Part shown: positions 17,539 to 25,868 of the stretch, one piece after another
Position numbering within the stretch: position 1 is the stretch's first letter
Layout: every line of letters starts with the position of its first letter
Source: Defluviitaleaceae bacterium
GTDB taxonomy: Bacteria; Bacillota; Clostridia; Lachnospirales; WQUN01
Assembly (NCBI GenBank): GCA_009781725.1
Contig: WQVF01000033.1
Location: 1 to 40,767, forward strand
Direction of reading: 5' to 3'
Length of the DNA stretch: 40,767 bases
Translations under genes and position numbers: made by a program
Notes under the pieces: generated by a model
What the model was told of the DNA's origin: nothing
Database searches by the model: none
The model's input: the letters and a program-made list of their open reading frames with translations, nothing else

Positions 17539-18225
17539 ATGCGTCATATAATGGGCTATATAACTGCTATATGCCTACTGGTGCTGATAGTATGCCAAGC
17601 CATCATTATCCCCACGTTTTTCCTGCCTTTCTTCCGGCAGCAGTACGCTTCTCAGGAAATCGCGGAATACATCGGTATGTCTGACGAGGAGCTAATGTAT
17701 GTAACCGTAGAGCTGCTGGACTATATGCGAGGCCGACGGGATGACCTAGACGGCATCCGGGCGACAGTAAACGGTGTCGAAGTTGAATTCTTTAGTGAAC
17801 GAGACAAAATTCACATGGTTGACGTGCGAGTATTGTATGACCGGCTGTTTGTGGTGCGCAATGTGGCCTTTTTTGGATTTATCGGGATGATTCTACTTAT
17901 GGCCATCACAAAAACCAAGGTGCTACACTTCCTTGCCAGGTGCAGCCGTGAAGTAATGGCAGGGTTTTTCCTCCTTGCAGGGATTATGGCGGGTATTATC
18001 GCCATAGATTTTGACCGAGCCTTTGAGATTTTTCATCTGATATTTTTCGACAATGATTATTGGATTCTATTCCCGCCACGAGATCGACTTGTAATGATGG
18101 TTCCCTTGCAGTTCTTTATAAATATATCAATCTTCATCGGCATACTAATGGCGGCGGTGCCGATTATTATTATCATTGCCGCAACGATTTACTTGAGAAG
18201 AGAGGCTGACAGGCCTGGATGGTAG
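17539..18225 (+). CDS. DUF1461 (TIGR01906-type) integral membrane protein
   Basis: 228 residues with four clear hydrophobic helices (about 6-30, 108-128, 138-158 and 190-220) and an extracytoplasmic domain between the first two. The family hallmark FEIFHLIFFDNDYWILFP precedes the last helix. DUF1461 proteins are widespread in Firmicutes and have no known function. GGAGGGTGA lies upstream of the ATG. The DUF2953 gene follows, after a short interrupted leader. From memory the two families do not form a fixed pair, so the link is only positional. Confidence 0.85.
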   Translation: MRHIMGYITAICLLVLIVCQAIIIPTFFLPFFRQQYASQEIAEYIGMSDEELMYVTVELLDYMRGRRDDLDGIRATVNGVEVEFFSERDKIHMVDVRVLYDRLFVVRNVAFFGFIGMILLMAITKTKVLHFLARCSREVMAGFFLLAGIMAGIIAIDFDRAFEIFHLIFFDNDYWILFPPRDRLVMMVPLQFFINISIFIGILMAAVPIIIIIAATIYLRREADRPGW

Positions 18226-18233
18226 GGTATAAT
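18206..18233 (+). promoter_or_regulatory. Candidate promoter at the end of the DUF1461 gene
   Basis: CTGACA (18206-18211), a 16-bp spacer, then TATAAT (18228-18233). AAAGGAGTGAGTG follows at once, a near-ideal ribosome site and GTG, but that frame stops after three codons. Confidence 0.45.
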
Positions 18234-18319
18234 ATAAAGGAGTGAGTGTGGGCGGCGTAGCCCCACTCGAATGGTTTTCATCCTAAGTGGGAGAGGACGG
18301 CCTGGATGGTAGGTTTAAG
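18227..18319 (+). repeat. Inserted leader segment with flanking 15-bp direct repeats
   Basis: GGCCTGGATGGTAGG occurs at 18212-18226 and again at 18299-18313. Between the copies lie TATAAT, AAAGGAGTGAGTG and the hairpin GTGGGC...AGCCCCAC, which resembles the leader repeats at 355, 23937 and 30583. The arrangement looks like a duplication or insertion that moved the original ribosome site away from the DUF2953 start. Confidence 0.55.
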
Positions 18320-19165
18320 ATGACTCGCAGAAGAATAATCAGAAATAGAATTTTACCTGTACTTGTTGGGATTATCCTTCTGCCGATAGCCCTAGCTTTG
18401 CTATTGCTGTTGCTTATATTTCTTTTGATTGCCTGCCTGGGAAAGATTCGATACCGCATAAACGCCCGTGTCGGCGACGAAACTTCAGCCCAAGTGGAAG
18501 TCAGTTATTTTTTATGGCTGGTGAAATATGCTGTAGATTATACCGACAGTAAAATGGAAACCCAAGGACGAATAGCTTGGGTTAGGCTAGGAAAAGAAAA
18601 GACCGCCCCCCCAAAACCGGCCCCACCCCCTAAATCAACAACCTACAAAACCACCAAAACCATAAAGCCTGTCGAAACCACAAAAACAGCAGAAACCAAA
18701 GCACCCCCTTCCCCCAGGAAAGAAGTAAAGCAAGCTCCCCAAAAGCAAACGGGGGAAAAAGTTAAAAAAGAAAAGCAAGAAAAAAAAGACCCCCTGGGCT
18801 TTATAAAACAAGCCAGAGAGTTTATGTCAGAAAACGAAGTCAAGAAAATTATCGGTCTTACATTTCAATGTATGGGAAAATTCCTCAAAGCCCTGAGGCC
18901 AAAGCATATAGATATCTCCGGTATAGTAGGCTTCGACGACCCTGCCACCACAGGCTGGACTATGGGTGCATACGAAGCCATTGTAGGAATATCAGGCCTC
19001 AAGCCTCATATACGGATACTGGGCAGCTATCATGAAAAGGCTCTGCGGCTGGATGTTAATACCCGTGGTCGTACACGCCTTGGGAGTTTGATATGGCCGT
19101 TTATATGGTTAACATTTAAAATGCCTGTGCGTAGGCTAATTTTCAAGCTAATATTTGGCAAGTAA
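18320..19165 (+). CDS. DUF2953 membrane protein
   Basis: 281 residues. A basic N terminus and one strong hydrophobic helix (about 12-38, leucine-rich) are followed by a beta segment ([23 protein letters not shown], conserved in DUF2953), then a long Lys/Pro/Thr-rich linker (about 90-165). The C-terminal DUF2953 core contains [22 protein letters not shown] and ends [17 protein letters not shown]. In sporulating clostridia such proteins are near spore genes (ytfI-like), but none is seen here. The start at 18320 is chosen because the family begins just before the helix. The ribosome site is weak (AGG, 6 nt). The last 18 bp overlap the convergent ATPase gene. Confidence 0.8.
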   Translation: MTRRRIIRNRILPVLVGIILLPIALALLLLLLIFLLIACLGKIRYRINARVGDETSAQVEVSYFLWLVKYAVDYTDSKMETQGRIAWVRLGKEKTAPPKPAPPPKSTTYKTTKTIKPVETTKTAETKAPPSPRKEVKQAPQKQTGEKVKKEKQEKKDPLGFIKQAREFMSENEVKKIIGLTFQCMGKFLKALRPKHIDISGIVGFDDPATTGWTMGAYEAIVGISGLKPHIRILGSYHEKALRLDVNTRGRTRLGSLIWPFIWLTFKMPVRRLIFKLIFGK

Positions 19166-20452
19166 GCTTGCCCCCAAATCTAAGGTTTCATCCAATCCGC
19201 GATTTTCATTCTCCCCTTGCCCAACAAACTCCGTTTCAAATACCCGGCCAAATTCCATTAAGCACTTATCCTCCTCACCCAATTCCTCCGCCCCTATAAC
19301 CGAGGCCAAGGCTCTAGCATCCCCTACCTGGGCATATGCCGCAAACAGACTATTTGCCAGGGCCGCATGATCTTCTCTTGTACGGCCCTTTCCTATGCCG
19401 TCTTTCATGAGGCGGGATAATGAGGGCAAGATATTTATGGGAGGGTATATCCCTCGTCGTTCCAAAGTGCGGTCCAGGACTATCTGGCCTTCTGTTATGT
19501 ACCCTGTCAGGTCTGCAACAGGGTGGGTGATATCATCGGCAGGCATTGTCAGTATTGGAATCTGGGTAAGGGAACCCGGATTGCCCTTTATTAAACCGGC
19601 TCGCTCGTAAAGGCTGGCTAAGTCCGAGTATAAATATCCGGGATATCCCTTGCGGCTGGGTATTTCCCCTCTTGCGGAGGAAATTTCACGTAAGGCTTCC
19701 CCATATGCAGTCATATCCGTCATGATTACAAGTACATGCATCCCCCTCTCGAAAGCAAGATATTCCGCAGCGGTAAGGGCAATCCGAGGGGTGATTACAC
19801 GGGATGCCGCCGGGTCGGACGCCAGATTTAGGTACATAACAGACCGCGCAGTTGCACCGCTTTCCTCCAATGAATGACGGAAAAAATGAGCCACATCATG
19901 CTTTACTCCCATTGCAGCAAAAACCACGGCAAAGTTGCCGTCAGCTATATTGGCTTGGCGGGCGATTTGCGCCGCAAGTTTGTCATGGGGCAGTCCATCT
20001 CCAGAGAAAATCGGGAGTTTCTGCCCGCGAATCAAAGTGGCCAGGCCGTCTATTGCCGACACACCCGTATGTATATATTCCCGTGGATAGGTACGCAGCA
20101 CAGGATTAATAGGGCTGCCGCCAATAGACCTGGCAGAGCCATAAACAGGGCCCAAGCCATCTAGAGGCTGCCCCATCCCATCAAAAATCCGCCCTAGGAT
20201 ATCTTCCGATAGGGCAATCTCCATAGGCCGACCTATAAAGCGGGTACGTGTATTGGAAAGTGAAAAATCCGCCGTGCCTTCGAATACAAGAGCAATTACC
20301 CGGTCTTCCAGAATTTGAATTACCCGGCCTGTTTTTATTTGGCCTGATGGGAGTGATATCTCAATGATTTCGTCATAGACAGGATTATCTATGCCTTCCA
20401 AAACCACGATACTTCCGTGAATTTCCTTTAAGCCCTGATATATTGTAGTCAT
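19148..20452 (-). CDS. ntpB: V-type (A/V) ATPase subunit B, isolated gene
   Basis: 434 residues matching the regulatory, non-catalytic B subunit of A/V-type ATPases. Seen: the N-terminal beta barrel ([21 protein letters not shown]), [39 protein letters not shown], and [18 protein letters not shown] where the catalytic A subunit would have a P-loop. [36 protein letters not shown] is also present in pieces. The ATG at 20452 has GGAGG 6 nt upstream. The gene is alone: convergent DUF2953 on one side, divergent topB on the other, with none of the I, K, E, C, F, A or D genes that normally flank it. It could be a displaced member of an operon elsewhere or a spare copy. Confidence 0.9.
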   Translation of the reverse strand: MTTIYQGLKEIHGSIVVLEGIDNPVYDEIIEISLPSGQIKTGRVIQILEDRVIALVFEGTADFSLSNTRTRFIGRPMEIALSEDILGRIFDGMGQPLDGLGPVYGSARSIGGSPINPVLRTYPREYIHTGVSAIDGLATLIRGQKLPIFSGDGLPHDKLAAQIARQANIADGNFAVVFAAMGVKHDVAHFFRHSLEESGATARSVMYLNLASDPAASRVITPRIALTAAEYLAFERGMHVLVIMTDMTAYGEALREISSARGEIPSRKGYPGYLYSDLASLYERAGLIKGNPGSLTQIPILTMPADDITHPVADLTGYITEGQIVLDRTLERRGIYPPINILPSLSRLMKDGIGKGRTREDHAALANSLFAAYAQVGDARALASVIGAEELGEEDKCLMEFGRVFETEFVGQGENENRGLDETLDLGASLLAKY

Positions 20453-20517
20453 GAGTTCCTCCAGTACAAGCGAAGGGGCACTACGCGCACCCCTCGCGTT
20501 CATATATGGATTACTGG

Positions 20518-20523
20518 TATAAT
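20518..20523 (+). promoter_or_regulatory. Extended -10 promoter of topB
   Basis: CTGGTATAAT gives a TG-n-TATAAT extended -10 box, with no convincing -35. GAGGAGG lies 8 bp downstream and the ATG at 20544. Confidence 0.55.
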
Positions 20524-20543
20524 ATGCTGTGAGGAGGAATCCC

Positions 20544-22355
20544 ATGAAAACATTAGTAATAGCAGAAAAACCATCCGTAGGCCGAGATATAGCCCGAGTA
20601 CTCAAATGCACTGTCAAAGGCGATGGCTACCTCCATGGGGGCAATTACATCGTATCCTGGGCTATCGGTCACCTGGTATCCCTAAACGACCCTGAGGACT
20701 ATAATCCGGGCCTCAAACGCTGGAACAAAGGCGACCTGCCCATTCTCCCTCAAGAAATGGGCCTTAAACCCATCCAAAAAACCCAAGCTCAACTTAAAAT
20801 ACTCAAAAAGCTGATGAACGCCCGTGACACCCGTGAGATAATCTGCGCAACAGATAGCGGGCGCGAAGGTGAACTTATATTCCGTTACATATACAAATGG
20901 GCCAAATGCACAAAGCCTGTAAAGCGCCTATGGATTAGTAGCCTTACAGATGCCGCAATCAACGACGGCCTTAACAAAATGAAAGATGGCCAGGATTACG
21001 ACAAGCTATACGCCTCTGCCCGCTGCCGCGCTGAAGCAGACTGGCTCGTTGGGATGAACGCAACCCGTGCCTTTACTCTCAAAAACGGTGAGCTGCTGCC
21101 TGTAGGCCGAGTACAGACCCCTACCTTAGCAATGCTGGTTAACCGGAAAAAAGAAATTGATGCATTCGTACCCAAGGATTACTGGGAAGTCGAGGCCACT
21201 TTTAGCCTTAGTTACACGGGCTTATGGATATCTGCCGAAGGCGAGCAAAAAATTGATACCAAGGGCAAAGCTGATGCCATAGCCGCCAAGGTCCTGTACC
21301 AGGAAGGCAATATCGACAGTGTAATAACTGAGGAAAAACGTCAATTGCCCCCACAACTCTTTGACCTGACTGAGTTACAGCGAGAATGCAATCGCAGGCT
21401 GGGCTTTGCCGCATCCAAGACCCTCACCATTGCTCAAGCCCTATACGAAAAACACAAGCTAATCACATATCCTAGGACAGACAGTCGCTATCTAAGCAAG
21501 GATATTGAGCCAAAGCTAGTGCCAACGTTGCAATCTATCCAAGATGCCCCATATACAAACCTCGCGGCCCCTCTCATTTCCATGTCAAAGCTCCCCATTA
21601 CCACCCGTATAGTCAACGATGCCAAGGTAACAGACCATCACGCAATAATCCCCACGGGCGCGAAAAAGCCCATCGACTCTCTGACAGAAGACGAGCGCGC
21701 AGTTTATGATAGAATACTCCGCAATTTTCTCGCTGCCTTTTATCCTGCGCATGTATACGATGTGACCTCGGTGATTACCAGCGTAATGAAGGAGCGGTTT
21801 CTATCGAAAGGCCGGGTGGATAAAGACCTGGGCTGGACGGTAATCTACACCCATGAAAAGAAAAGCGATGATGGGGATACTCCCTTACCACAGCTATCCC
21901 GTGGCACAAAAACCAACACAGACAAAGCAGAAGTACTGGCCAAAAAAACCCAGCCTCCAAAGCCCTATACCGAGGCAACCCTCCTTTCCGCAATGGAAAA
22001 CGCAGGCCGCTTTGTAGAAGATGAAGCCCTTAAGGAGGCCCTCAAAGCCTCAGGCCTGGGGACTCCCGCCACAAGGGCCGCCATCATAGAAAAATTGATT
22101 TCATCGGGATATGTAATACGAAATAAAAAAGCCCTGGCACCAACGGATAAAGCCGTGGGCCTGATAGAAATGTCTCCACCAGAGCTCACTTCCCCCGAGA
22201 CCACCGGTAAATGGGAACGAGGCCTAAAGCGTATAGCACAAGGGGAACTGGATGAGGACAGATTCATGGATAGTATAAAACGATATGTGCTGTATTTAGT
22301 TAAATGGGGTGACAAAGCTGAAACGAAATCTAGTGAGACTGCTGGTACTGCTTAG
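20544..22355 (+). CDS. topB: DNA topoisomerase III (type IA)
   Basis: A 603-residue type IA topoisomerase that decatenates and relaxes DNA by single-strand passage. Seen: the Toprim start [19 protein letters not shown], acidic [38 protein letters not shown], the active-site segment [13 protein letters not shown] with catalytic Tyr309, and [16 protein letters not shown]. It lacks C-terminal zinc fingers, ending soon after the core, so it is a short TopB. In Firmicutes such forms are common both on chromosomes and on integrative elements; nothing around it suggests an element. A GAGGAGG site precedes the ATG at 20544. The next gene starts 47 bp before its stop. RecQ and topoisomerase III are functional partners, but here they are 16 kb apart. 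Confidence 0.95.
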   Translation: MKTLVIAEKPSVGRDIARVLKCTVKGDGYLHGGNYIVSWAIGHLVSLNDPEDYNPGLKRWNKGDLPILPQEMGLKPIQKTQAQLKILKKLMNARDTREIICATDSGREGELIFRYIYKWAKCTKPVKRLWISSLTDAAINDGLNKMKDGQDYDKLYASARCRAEADWLVGMNATRAFTLKNGELLPVGRVQTPTLAMLVNRKKEIDAFVPKDYWEVEATFSLSYTGLWISAEGEQKIDTKGKADAIAAKVLYQEGNIDSVITEEKRQLPPQLFDLTELQRECNRRLGFAASKTLTIAQALYEKHKLITYPRTDSRYLSKDIEPKLVPTLQSIQDAPYTNLAAPLISMSKLPITTRIVNDAKVTDHHAIIPTGAKKPIDSLTEDERAVYDRILRNFLAAFYPAHVYDVTSVITSVMKERFLSKGRVDKDLGWTVIYTHEKKSDDGDTPLPQLSRGTKTNTDKAEVLAKKTQPPKPYTEATLLSAMENAGRFVEDEALKEALKASGLGTPATRAAIIEKLISSGYVIRNKKALAPTDKAVGLIEMSPPELTSPETTGKWERGLKRIAQGELDEDRFMDSIKRYVLYLVKWGDKAETKSSETAGTA

Positions 22356-23334
22356 CTTGACCGCCATAACCGCCTGCGGCAGAACAGCAACAAATGAGCC
22401 TGTGTATCATGAAACCACAGAAGCTAACGAGCTTCGTGGAGTAATACAACGCTTACAAGATGAACTCAATCACAATGAAATAGAAATCAACCGCCTAACT
22501 ACTTATATTGAGCGAGAGGCCGATCCGGAGTCCGTCTTTATATACGACCTAACGATTGAGTGCATCCGCAACAGCCTGGTGGCAAATGTTGATGCCCTTA
22601 CCAATGAAATTAATCAGCTGGTAGGCTACCCAGCTGGGGACTGGTTTAGGGAATCGGTGCTTTCCTATACCGAGTACATTATCATCCGTGACAGCGATGT
22701 ATTGGTAAAGCATAGAATCTGGCTACCAATAATGCTGTTTTACTATGGGATGAACCTTCCCACCATTGACGGGGAAGCAGTACCTCTTTACGAAGGCATT
22801 GATTGGGATTTAATCGAGTGGATAACCGAAATCCATTGGCAAGTGGTGGCCTATGGGGATTCCTGGTATGGGGCATCCCTAATGCGCCTTGTGCAGCCAC
22901 CCCCAACACGGCGGCATCTTACAGATTTGAATACCGTGACCATTCGCTTTGACGATGTATGGTACATCGATACATACACATATGTAGAAATCCCAGGGGC
23001 ATACCTATGGGAAGAAGCCATACGTCTGGCTCATTATTATTACGGCGTACAGGTAAGAGACCTCTGGTACGAGGGTAGTATTTTATATGTAGACCTGTTC
23101 CCGATAACAGGACGACTTAATGTGGGGCTTGGCAGTATTATTATGGCAGAGAGATTGCGGGAAGCCTTTGAAAGATTTCCCCACCAGGATGCGGTGCGAT
23201 TCTTGGTCGGAGGGGAAAGGCCCTTCCCCAACATAGGATATCTAGGATTTGATATAAACTGCGTTCCACCCTGCCCCGTATGGGGGACATGGGGAATGGG
23301 TAGTCCTTATTGGTGCATTTGTTATTGGGAATAA
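22309..23334 (+). CDS. Lipoprotein with GerMN-like C-terminal domain (tentative)
   Basis: 341 residues. A signal peptide with lipobox LTAITAC (Cys23) marks it as a membrane-anchored lipoprotein. Residues 35-70 form a short coiled coil (LRGVIQRLQDELNHNEIEINRL). The C-terminal third (EEAIRLAHYYYG, then LYVDLFP, GSIIMAERLREAFERFP, VRFLVGGERP) has the layout of a GerMN domain, found in the germination protein GerM and in other lipoproteins; this is a fold-level guess. The Trp-rich end carries three cysteines (CVPPCPVWG...CICYW). It starts at a GTG inside topB, so the two are coupled. The last 13 bp overlap the convergent GNAT gene. Confidence 0.75.
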   Translation: MTKLKRNLVRLLVLLSLTAITACGRTATNEPVYHETTEANELRGVIQRLQDELNHNEIEINRLTTYIEREADPESVFIYDLTIECIRNSLVANVDALTNEINQLVGYPAGDWFRESVLSYTEYIIIRDSDVLVKHRIWLPIMLFYYGMNLPTIDGEAVPLYEGIDWDLIEWITEIHWQVVAYGDSWYGASLMRLVQPPPTRRHLTDLNTVTIRFDDVWYIDTYTYVEIPGAYLWEEAIRLAHYYYGVQVRDLWYEGSILYVDLFPITGRLNVGLGSIIMAERLREAFERFPHQDAVRFLVGGERPFPNIGYLGFDINCVPPCPVWGTWGMGSPYWCICYWE

Positions 23335-23810
23335 TGAAAGGCCACCCTTTGATCCCCATTGGCAAGCCAAATTATCCCGCAGTTGGTAAATCCTAGATTC
23401 TCCAACAATTTCAGCATCGGGGCATTATCCTTGTGGGTATCAATTCTAACATTGGAATGCTGTTCTATACACCATTTAAGTGCATATGCCCCGGCACCTA
23501 TAGCCCCTGGCCCTCTTGTTCTTGCGATGCGATGCACCACTCCATAGGCCTCATTGTTAAGCCACTTACCCATAATTTCCCTATATGTAGGTTCTTCTTC
23601 CAGGTTATAATAGAATACGGCGACTATCTTCTCGCCGTTAATACATACATAACTGCAACCGGCCCTAATATCAGCTTCGATTACAGACTGAGGGGGGTGG
23701 TTATCACGCCACTGATTGGGATTGCCTGTTTTTTTCATATAATCCCGGGCATATGCGTAAATTTCCATTACGGTATCAAGGTCTTTGAGGATTGTTTTTC
23801 TGATTTCCAT
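23322..23810 (-). CDS. GNAT-family N-acetyltransferase
   Basis: A 162-residue acetyl-CoA-dependent acetyltransferase. Seen: the N-terminal strand-helix MEIRKTILKDLDTVMEIYAYARDYM, a central strand VCINGEKIVAVFYYNLEEEPTY, HRIARTRGPGAIGAGAYALKWCIE covering the pyrophosphate-binding (motif A) region, where the usual Q/RxxGxG/A is only loosely kept (RGPGAIGAG), and motif B DTHKDNAPMLKLLENLGFTNCGI. It is close to the clostridial type annotated only as GNAT. Substrate unknown. GGAGG is 5 nt before the ATG. Confidence 0.88.
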   Translation of the reverse strand: MEIRKTILKDLDTVMEIYAYARDYMKKTGNPNQWRDNHPPQSVIEADIRAGCSYVCINGEKIVAVFYYNLEEEPTYREIMGKWLNNEAYGVVHRIARTRGPGAIGAGAYALKWCIEQHSNVRIDTHKDNAPMLKLLENLGFTNCGIIWLANGDQRVAFHYSQ

Positions 23811-23936
23811 AACTCCTCCATTGTATGATTAAAGTTTACATATCTCATAGGTAGTTTACCCAGTTATTGGAGTGTGGTATATTGTTTACAATTTATTTAC
23901 ATTTTTCGCTAAAGCATACTATTAAGTTGGGTGCTT

Positions 23937-24023
23937 TGCCGCGCGTGGCGCGGCCCCGAAGGAAGCGGAGCGGGGGGTTATCCCCTGCGGAGCGGCGGGG
24001 CTTATGGCAGAGCCCCATTCTAA
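23937..24023 (+). repeat. Leader-type hairpin repeat, copy 2 (upstream of a lipoprotein gene)
   Basis: GC-rich chain of small hairpins: CCGCGC-gtg-GCGCGG, GGGG-ttat-CCCC, and GGGGC...GCAGAGCCCC. It shares GCCCCGAAGGA and CAGAGCCCCATT with the copy at 355-466 and, like it, ends immediately before the ribosome site (GGGAGGG) of the next gene in the sense direction. Confidence 0.75.
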
Positions 24024-24036
24024 TGGGAGGGACATC

Positions 24037-25011
24037 ATGAAAAGGATTATTGTTATTTTTACAATGTTTTTAGTTGTAGGATTAGCGTTTTTTCTTGCTT
24101 CTTGTAGTCATCTTCCCAGTGGTTCAGGGGAAGGGCCGAGAATAGCAGCCTTTCGTCTCCCAGGTGAATCAGTAAACGATGGCCCACGCCTGTCACCACA
24201 AAACAATATCAATACTCAGGATGCTTTTCAAGAGCTTGCAGTAGATATGGAAGATGATGACATATTACTGCTGATACGGCAATGGGAGCTCCTGTTACAA
24301 TTTATGGAAGAAGAATCCATGGTTCGCACTTATAGGCGGGGCTTATTATTGGATAGGATGGAAGACTCGATTACGCCTCCATCTTTTTACGACTTATACG
24401 GCCATCAATGGAACTGTATTGCAATAATGGCCCTTGATCTTACGTTCACAGTTGGGCGCATGTGCCAAAATTACAGGCATAATGAACGGCTCCTTACGGC
24501 ACTCCTTGAGTTTTCCGAGTTATGCGAGGATTTTATCCGCATCGACGTTGTAAGGGAAATGGCCAGCGGAATGCACCCCACCCGTCAATCTCTAACCCCA
24601 AGCGAACTAATATTTCTTGAGGCCTTGGAGGCCTATATGGACATAGTAAATATCCCATTTTGGTACGATATGTATACAAATGACCCGGTAATCACCCATA
24701 TAGGGCTTCCAAGTCCCAATTCCCCAGGGGGCTACAACTTTTTTACCATATGGCTATACGACCTGTCTTATATCCCACTATGCAATAATGAACTGGCGGT
24801 ATATACTATGGACTTAAGGAAGGAAATAACAGAATTTATCGGAATGGACACATACAGGTTTGAGTTTCGGGTAAACCGATGCGAAGGGATTGATATGTAT
24901 GACACGAGCGATGAAGATAATTGTAGCATTATGGCTTATTGCAACCGCCGCATGGATTGCAGTACTTATAGGCAACATAGTTACCAATGGGTGGGGTATA
25001 ATCGGTGCTAG
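24037..25011 (+). CDS. Putative lipoprotein, function unknown
   Basis: 324 residues with a lipoprotein signal (hydrophobic core 4-21, lipobox FLASC, Cys23). The mature part starts with a Gly/Pro/Ser-rich linker and is then helical and acidic (ELAVDMEDDDILLLIRQWELLLQF, LLTALLEFSELCEDFIRID). No domain is recognised. The ATG at 24037 has GGGAGGG 5 nt upstream; the longer frame from 24004 would translate the leader repeat. Its last about 37 codons overlap, in another frame, the start of a convincing membrane protein gene. That tail is cysteine-rich and low in hydrophobics (CEGIDMYDTSDEDNCS...YCNRRMDC), so the true end may have shifted by a frameshift. Confidence 0.65.
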   Translation: MKRIIVIFTMFLVVGLAFFLASCSHLPSGSGEGPRIAAFRLPGESVNDGPRLSPQNNINTQDAFQELAVDMEDDDILLLIRQWELLLQFMEEESMVRTYRRGLLLDRMEDSITPPSFYDLYGHQWNCIAIMALDLTFTVGRMCQNYRHNERLLTALLEFSELCEDFIRIDVVREMASGMHPTRQSLTPSELIFLEALEAYMDIVNIPFWYDMYTNDPVITHIGLPSPNSPGGYNFFTIWLYDLSYIPLCNNELAVYTMDLRKEITEFIGMDTYRFEFRVNRCEGIDMYDTSDEDNCSIMAYCNRRMDCSTYRQHSYQWVGYNRC

Positions 25012-25156
25012 AGATATCTGGCCTATGGTGGTGGCAGGGTTAGTTGTAGTTGCGTGTATCATTATAAACAGAAGGCTGTCACAAAAAACATCTGAATCTG
25101 ATGAAAAATCTGACAGCAATGGTGAAGCTACTGCCGAACCAGATACAGATAGCTAA
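24899..25156 (+). CDS. Small two-helix membrane protein
   Basis: 85 residues from the ATG at 24899 (an ATG at 24911 is possible; GAAGGGAT lies 8 nt before the first). Two hydrophobic helices (IIVALWLIATAAWIAVLIG and WPMVVAGLVVVACIIINRR) follow each other closely, and an acidic Ser/Glu/Asp tail ends the protein. The hydrophobic pattern strongly suggests a real gene although it overlaps the lipoprotein gene by 113 bp. No family recognised. It ends 3 bp before the convergent membrane gene at 25160. Confidence 0.65.
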   Translation: MTRAMKIIVALWLIATAAWIAVLIGNIVTNGWGIIGARDIWPMVVAGLVVVACIIINRRLSQKTSESDEKSDSNGEATAEPDTDS

Positions 25157-25159
25157 CCA

Positions 25160-25549
25160 CTATCTTTTCTCTTCATCAGACTTAGTGCATTTTACAAACA
25201 ATACACGTGACACAAGTCCCGCACCTCCTGCAATACCAATGAACACCATTATTATTTCAAACAAACTTACCCGCGGCATTTGGAAGCGGATGGTCATTAA
25301 TATACTGACGATAAGCACCACCACACCAATTATTAGTAAAAGCTTGGCACCAACAGATTTGGGGTTAAAAAATACCCATAATATACCAGAAATTAGCGGC
25401 ACCAACGTTACCCCACTGGGAATGGTAGCACCGCCAATGTTTAAGCCTGCGCCCCATCCTACGGTAACTTGAACCATGGATGTAAGCCAAAACAGCCCTG
25501 CTACCAACATAACCAAACCTACGAGAAACATTGCTGGCTGATTTTTCAT
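25160..25549 (-). CDS. Small integral membrane protein
   Basis: 129 residues with four hydrophobic segments (AMFLVGLVMLVAGLFWL, IPSGVTLVPLISGILWVFF, LLLIIGVVVLIVSILMTI, IIMVFIGIAGGAGLVSRVLF) and short polar loops; the C terminus is basic and acidic (CTKSDEEKR). No family recognised. The ATG at 25549 is chosen because AAGGAGG lies 11 nt upstream. The in-frame ATG farther upstream (25573) is inside that ribosome site. A long inverted repeat just upstream (25583-25622) is a likely control site. Convergent with the small membrane gene ending at 25156. Confidence 0.7.
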   Translation of the reverse strand: MKNQPAMFLVGLVMLVAGLFWLTSMVQVTVGWGAGLNIGGATIPSGVTLVPLISGILWVFFNPKSVGAKLLLIIGVVVLIVSILMTIRFQMPRVSLFEIIMVFIGIAGGAGLVSRVLFVKCTKSDEEKR

Positions 25550-25582
25550 GTAACGTAAAACCTCCTTATTCATATATAGCGA

Positions 25583-25622
25583 TTTCAACTAAAGTGACAG
25601 CTTTTGTCACTCTTAGTTGAAA
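25583..25622. promoter_or_regulatory. Long inverted repeat upstream of a membrane gene
   Basis: TTTCAACTAAAGTGACA (25583-25599) pairs with TGTCACTCTTAGTTGAAA (25605-25622), with a 5-nt loop and one bulged base. There is no T tract on the minus strand after it, so it is more likely an operator or mRNA 5' hairpin than a terminator. Confidence 0.55.
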
Positions 25623-25642
25623 CGCTTTCTGAAACCATAGTA

Positions 25643-25756
25643 TAGTGAAATAATTCGAAATCGGTCTCGCCTATCGCGGCAAAATCGCCCTAAAACGCCT
25701 TATTTCGGCGTTTCAGGGTGCCGCTCAGGCGAGATTGTTTCTCATTGATTTCACTA
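25643..25756. mobile_element. MITE copy B, Correia-like, 114 bp, TA target duplication
   Basis: TAGTGAAAT...ATTTCACTA ends, TA on both flanks (25641-25642 and 25757-25758). It is the reverse complement of copy A (11057-11170) with about six differences over 114 bp. With the inverted repeat at 25583 it fills most of the 319-bp gap 25550-25868. The remainder (25759-25868) holds nothing I recognise beyond an AAAGTACTA/AAAAGTACTA pair. Confidence 0.85.
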
Positions 25757-25868
25757 TAATTGCAATCCCGCATTTTGGATTGAAAGTACTATATGGGCAC
25801 AGCATAGCATAATAGTGCCTAGCTTGCACGTTTAATTGCTCCCTGAAAAGTACTACGATAAGAATGCG

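Noticed and set aside
18287..18319. GTG at 18287 as the DUF2953 start
   Set aside because: No ribosome site lies before it and the extra residues (GEDGLDGRFK) come from the duplicated segment; the family starts near the membrane helix.
19148..20452. Flagellar FliI or F-type ATPase beta
   Set aside because: The P-loop position reads [10 protein letters not shown], the A/V-type B-subunit form; FliI and AtpD have a canonical GxxxxGKT.
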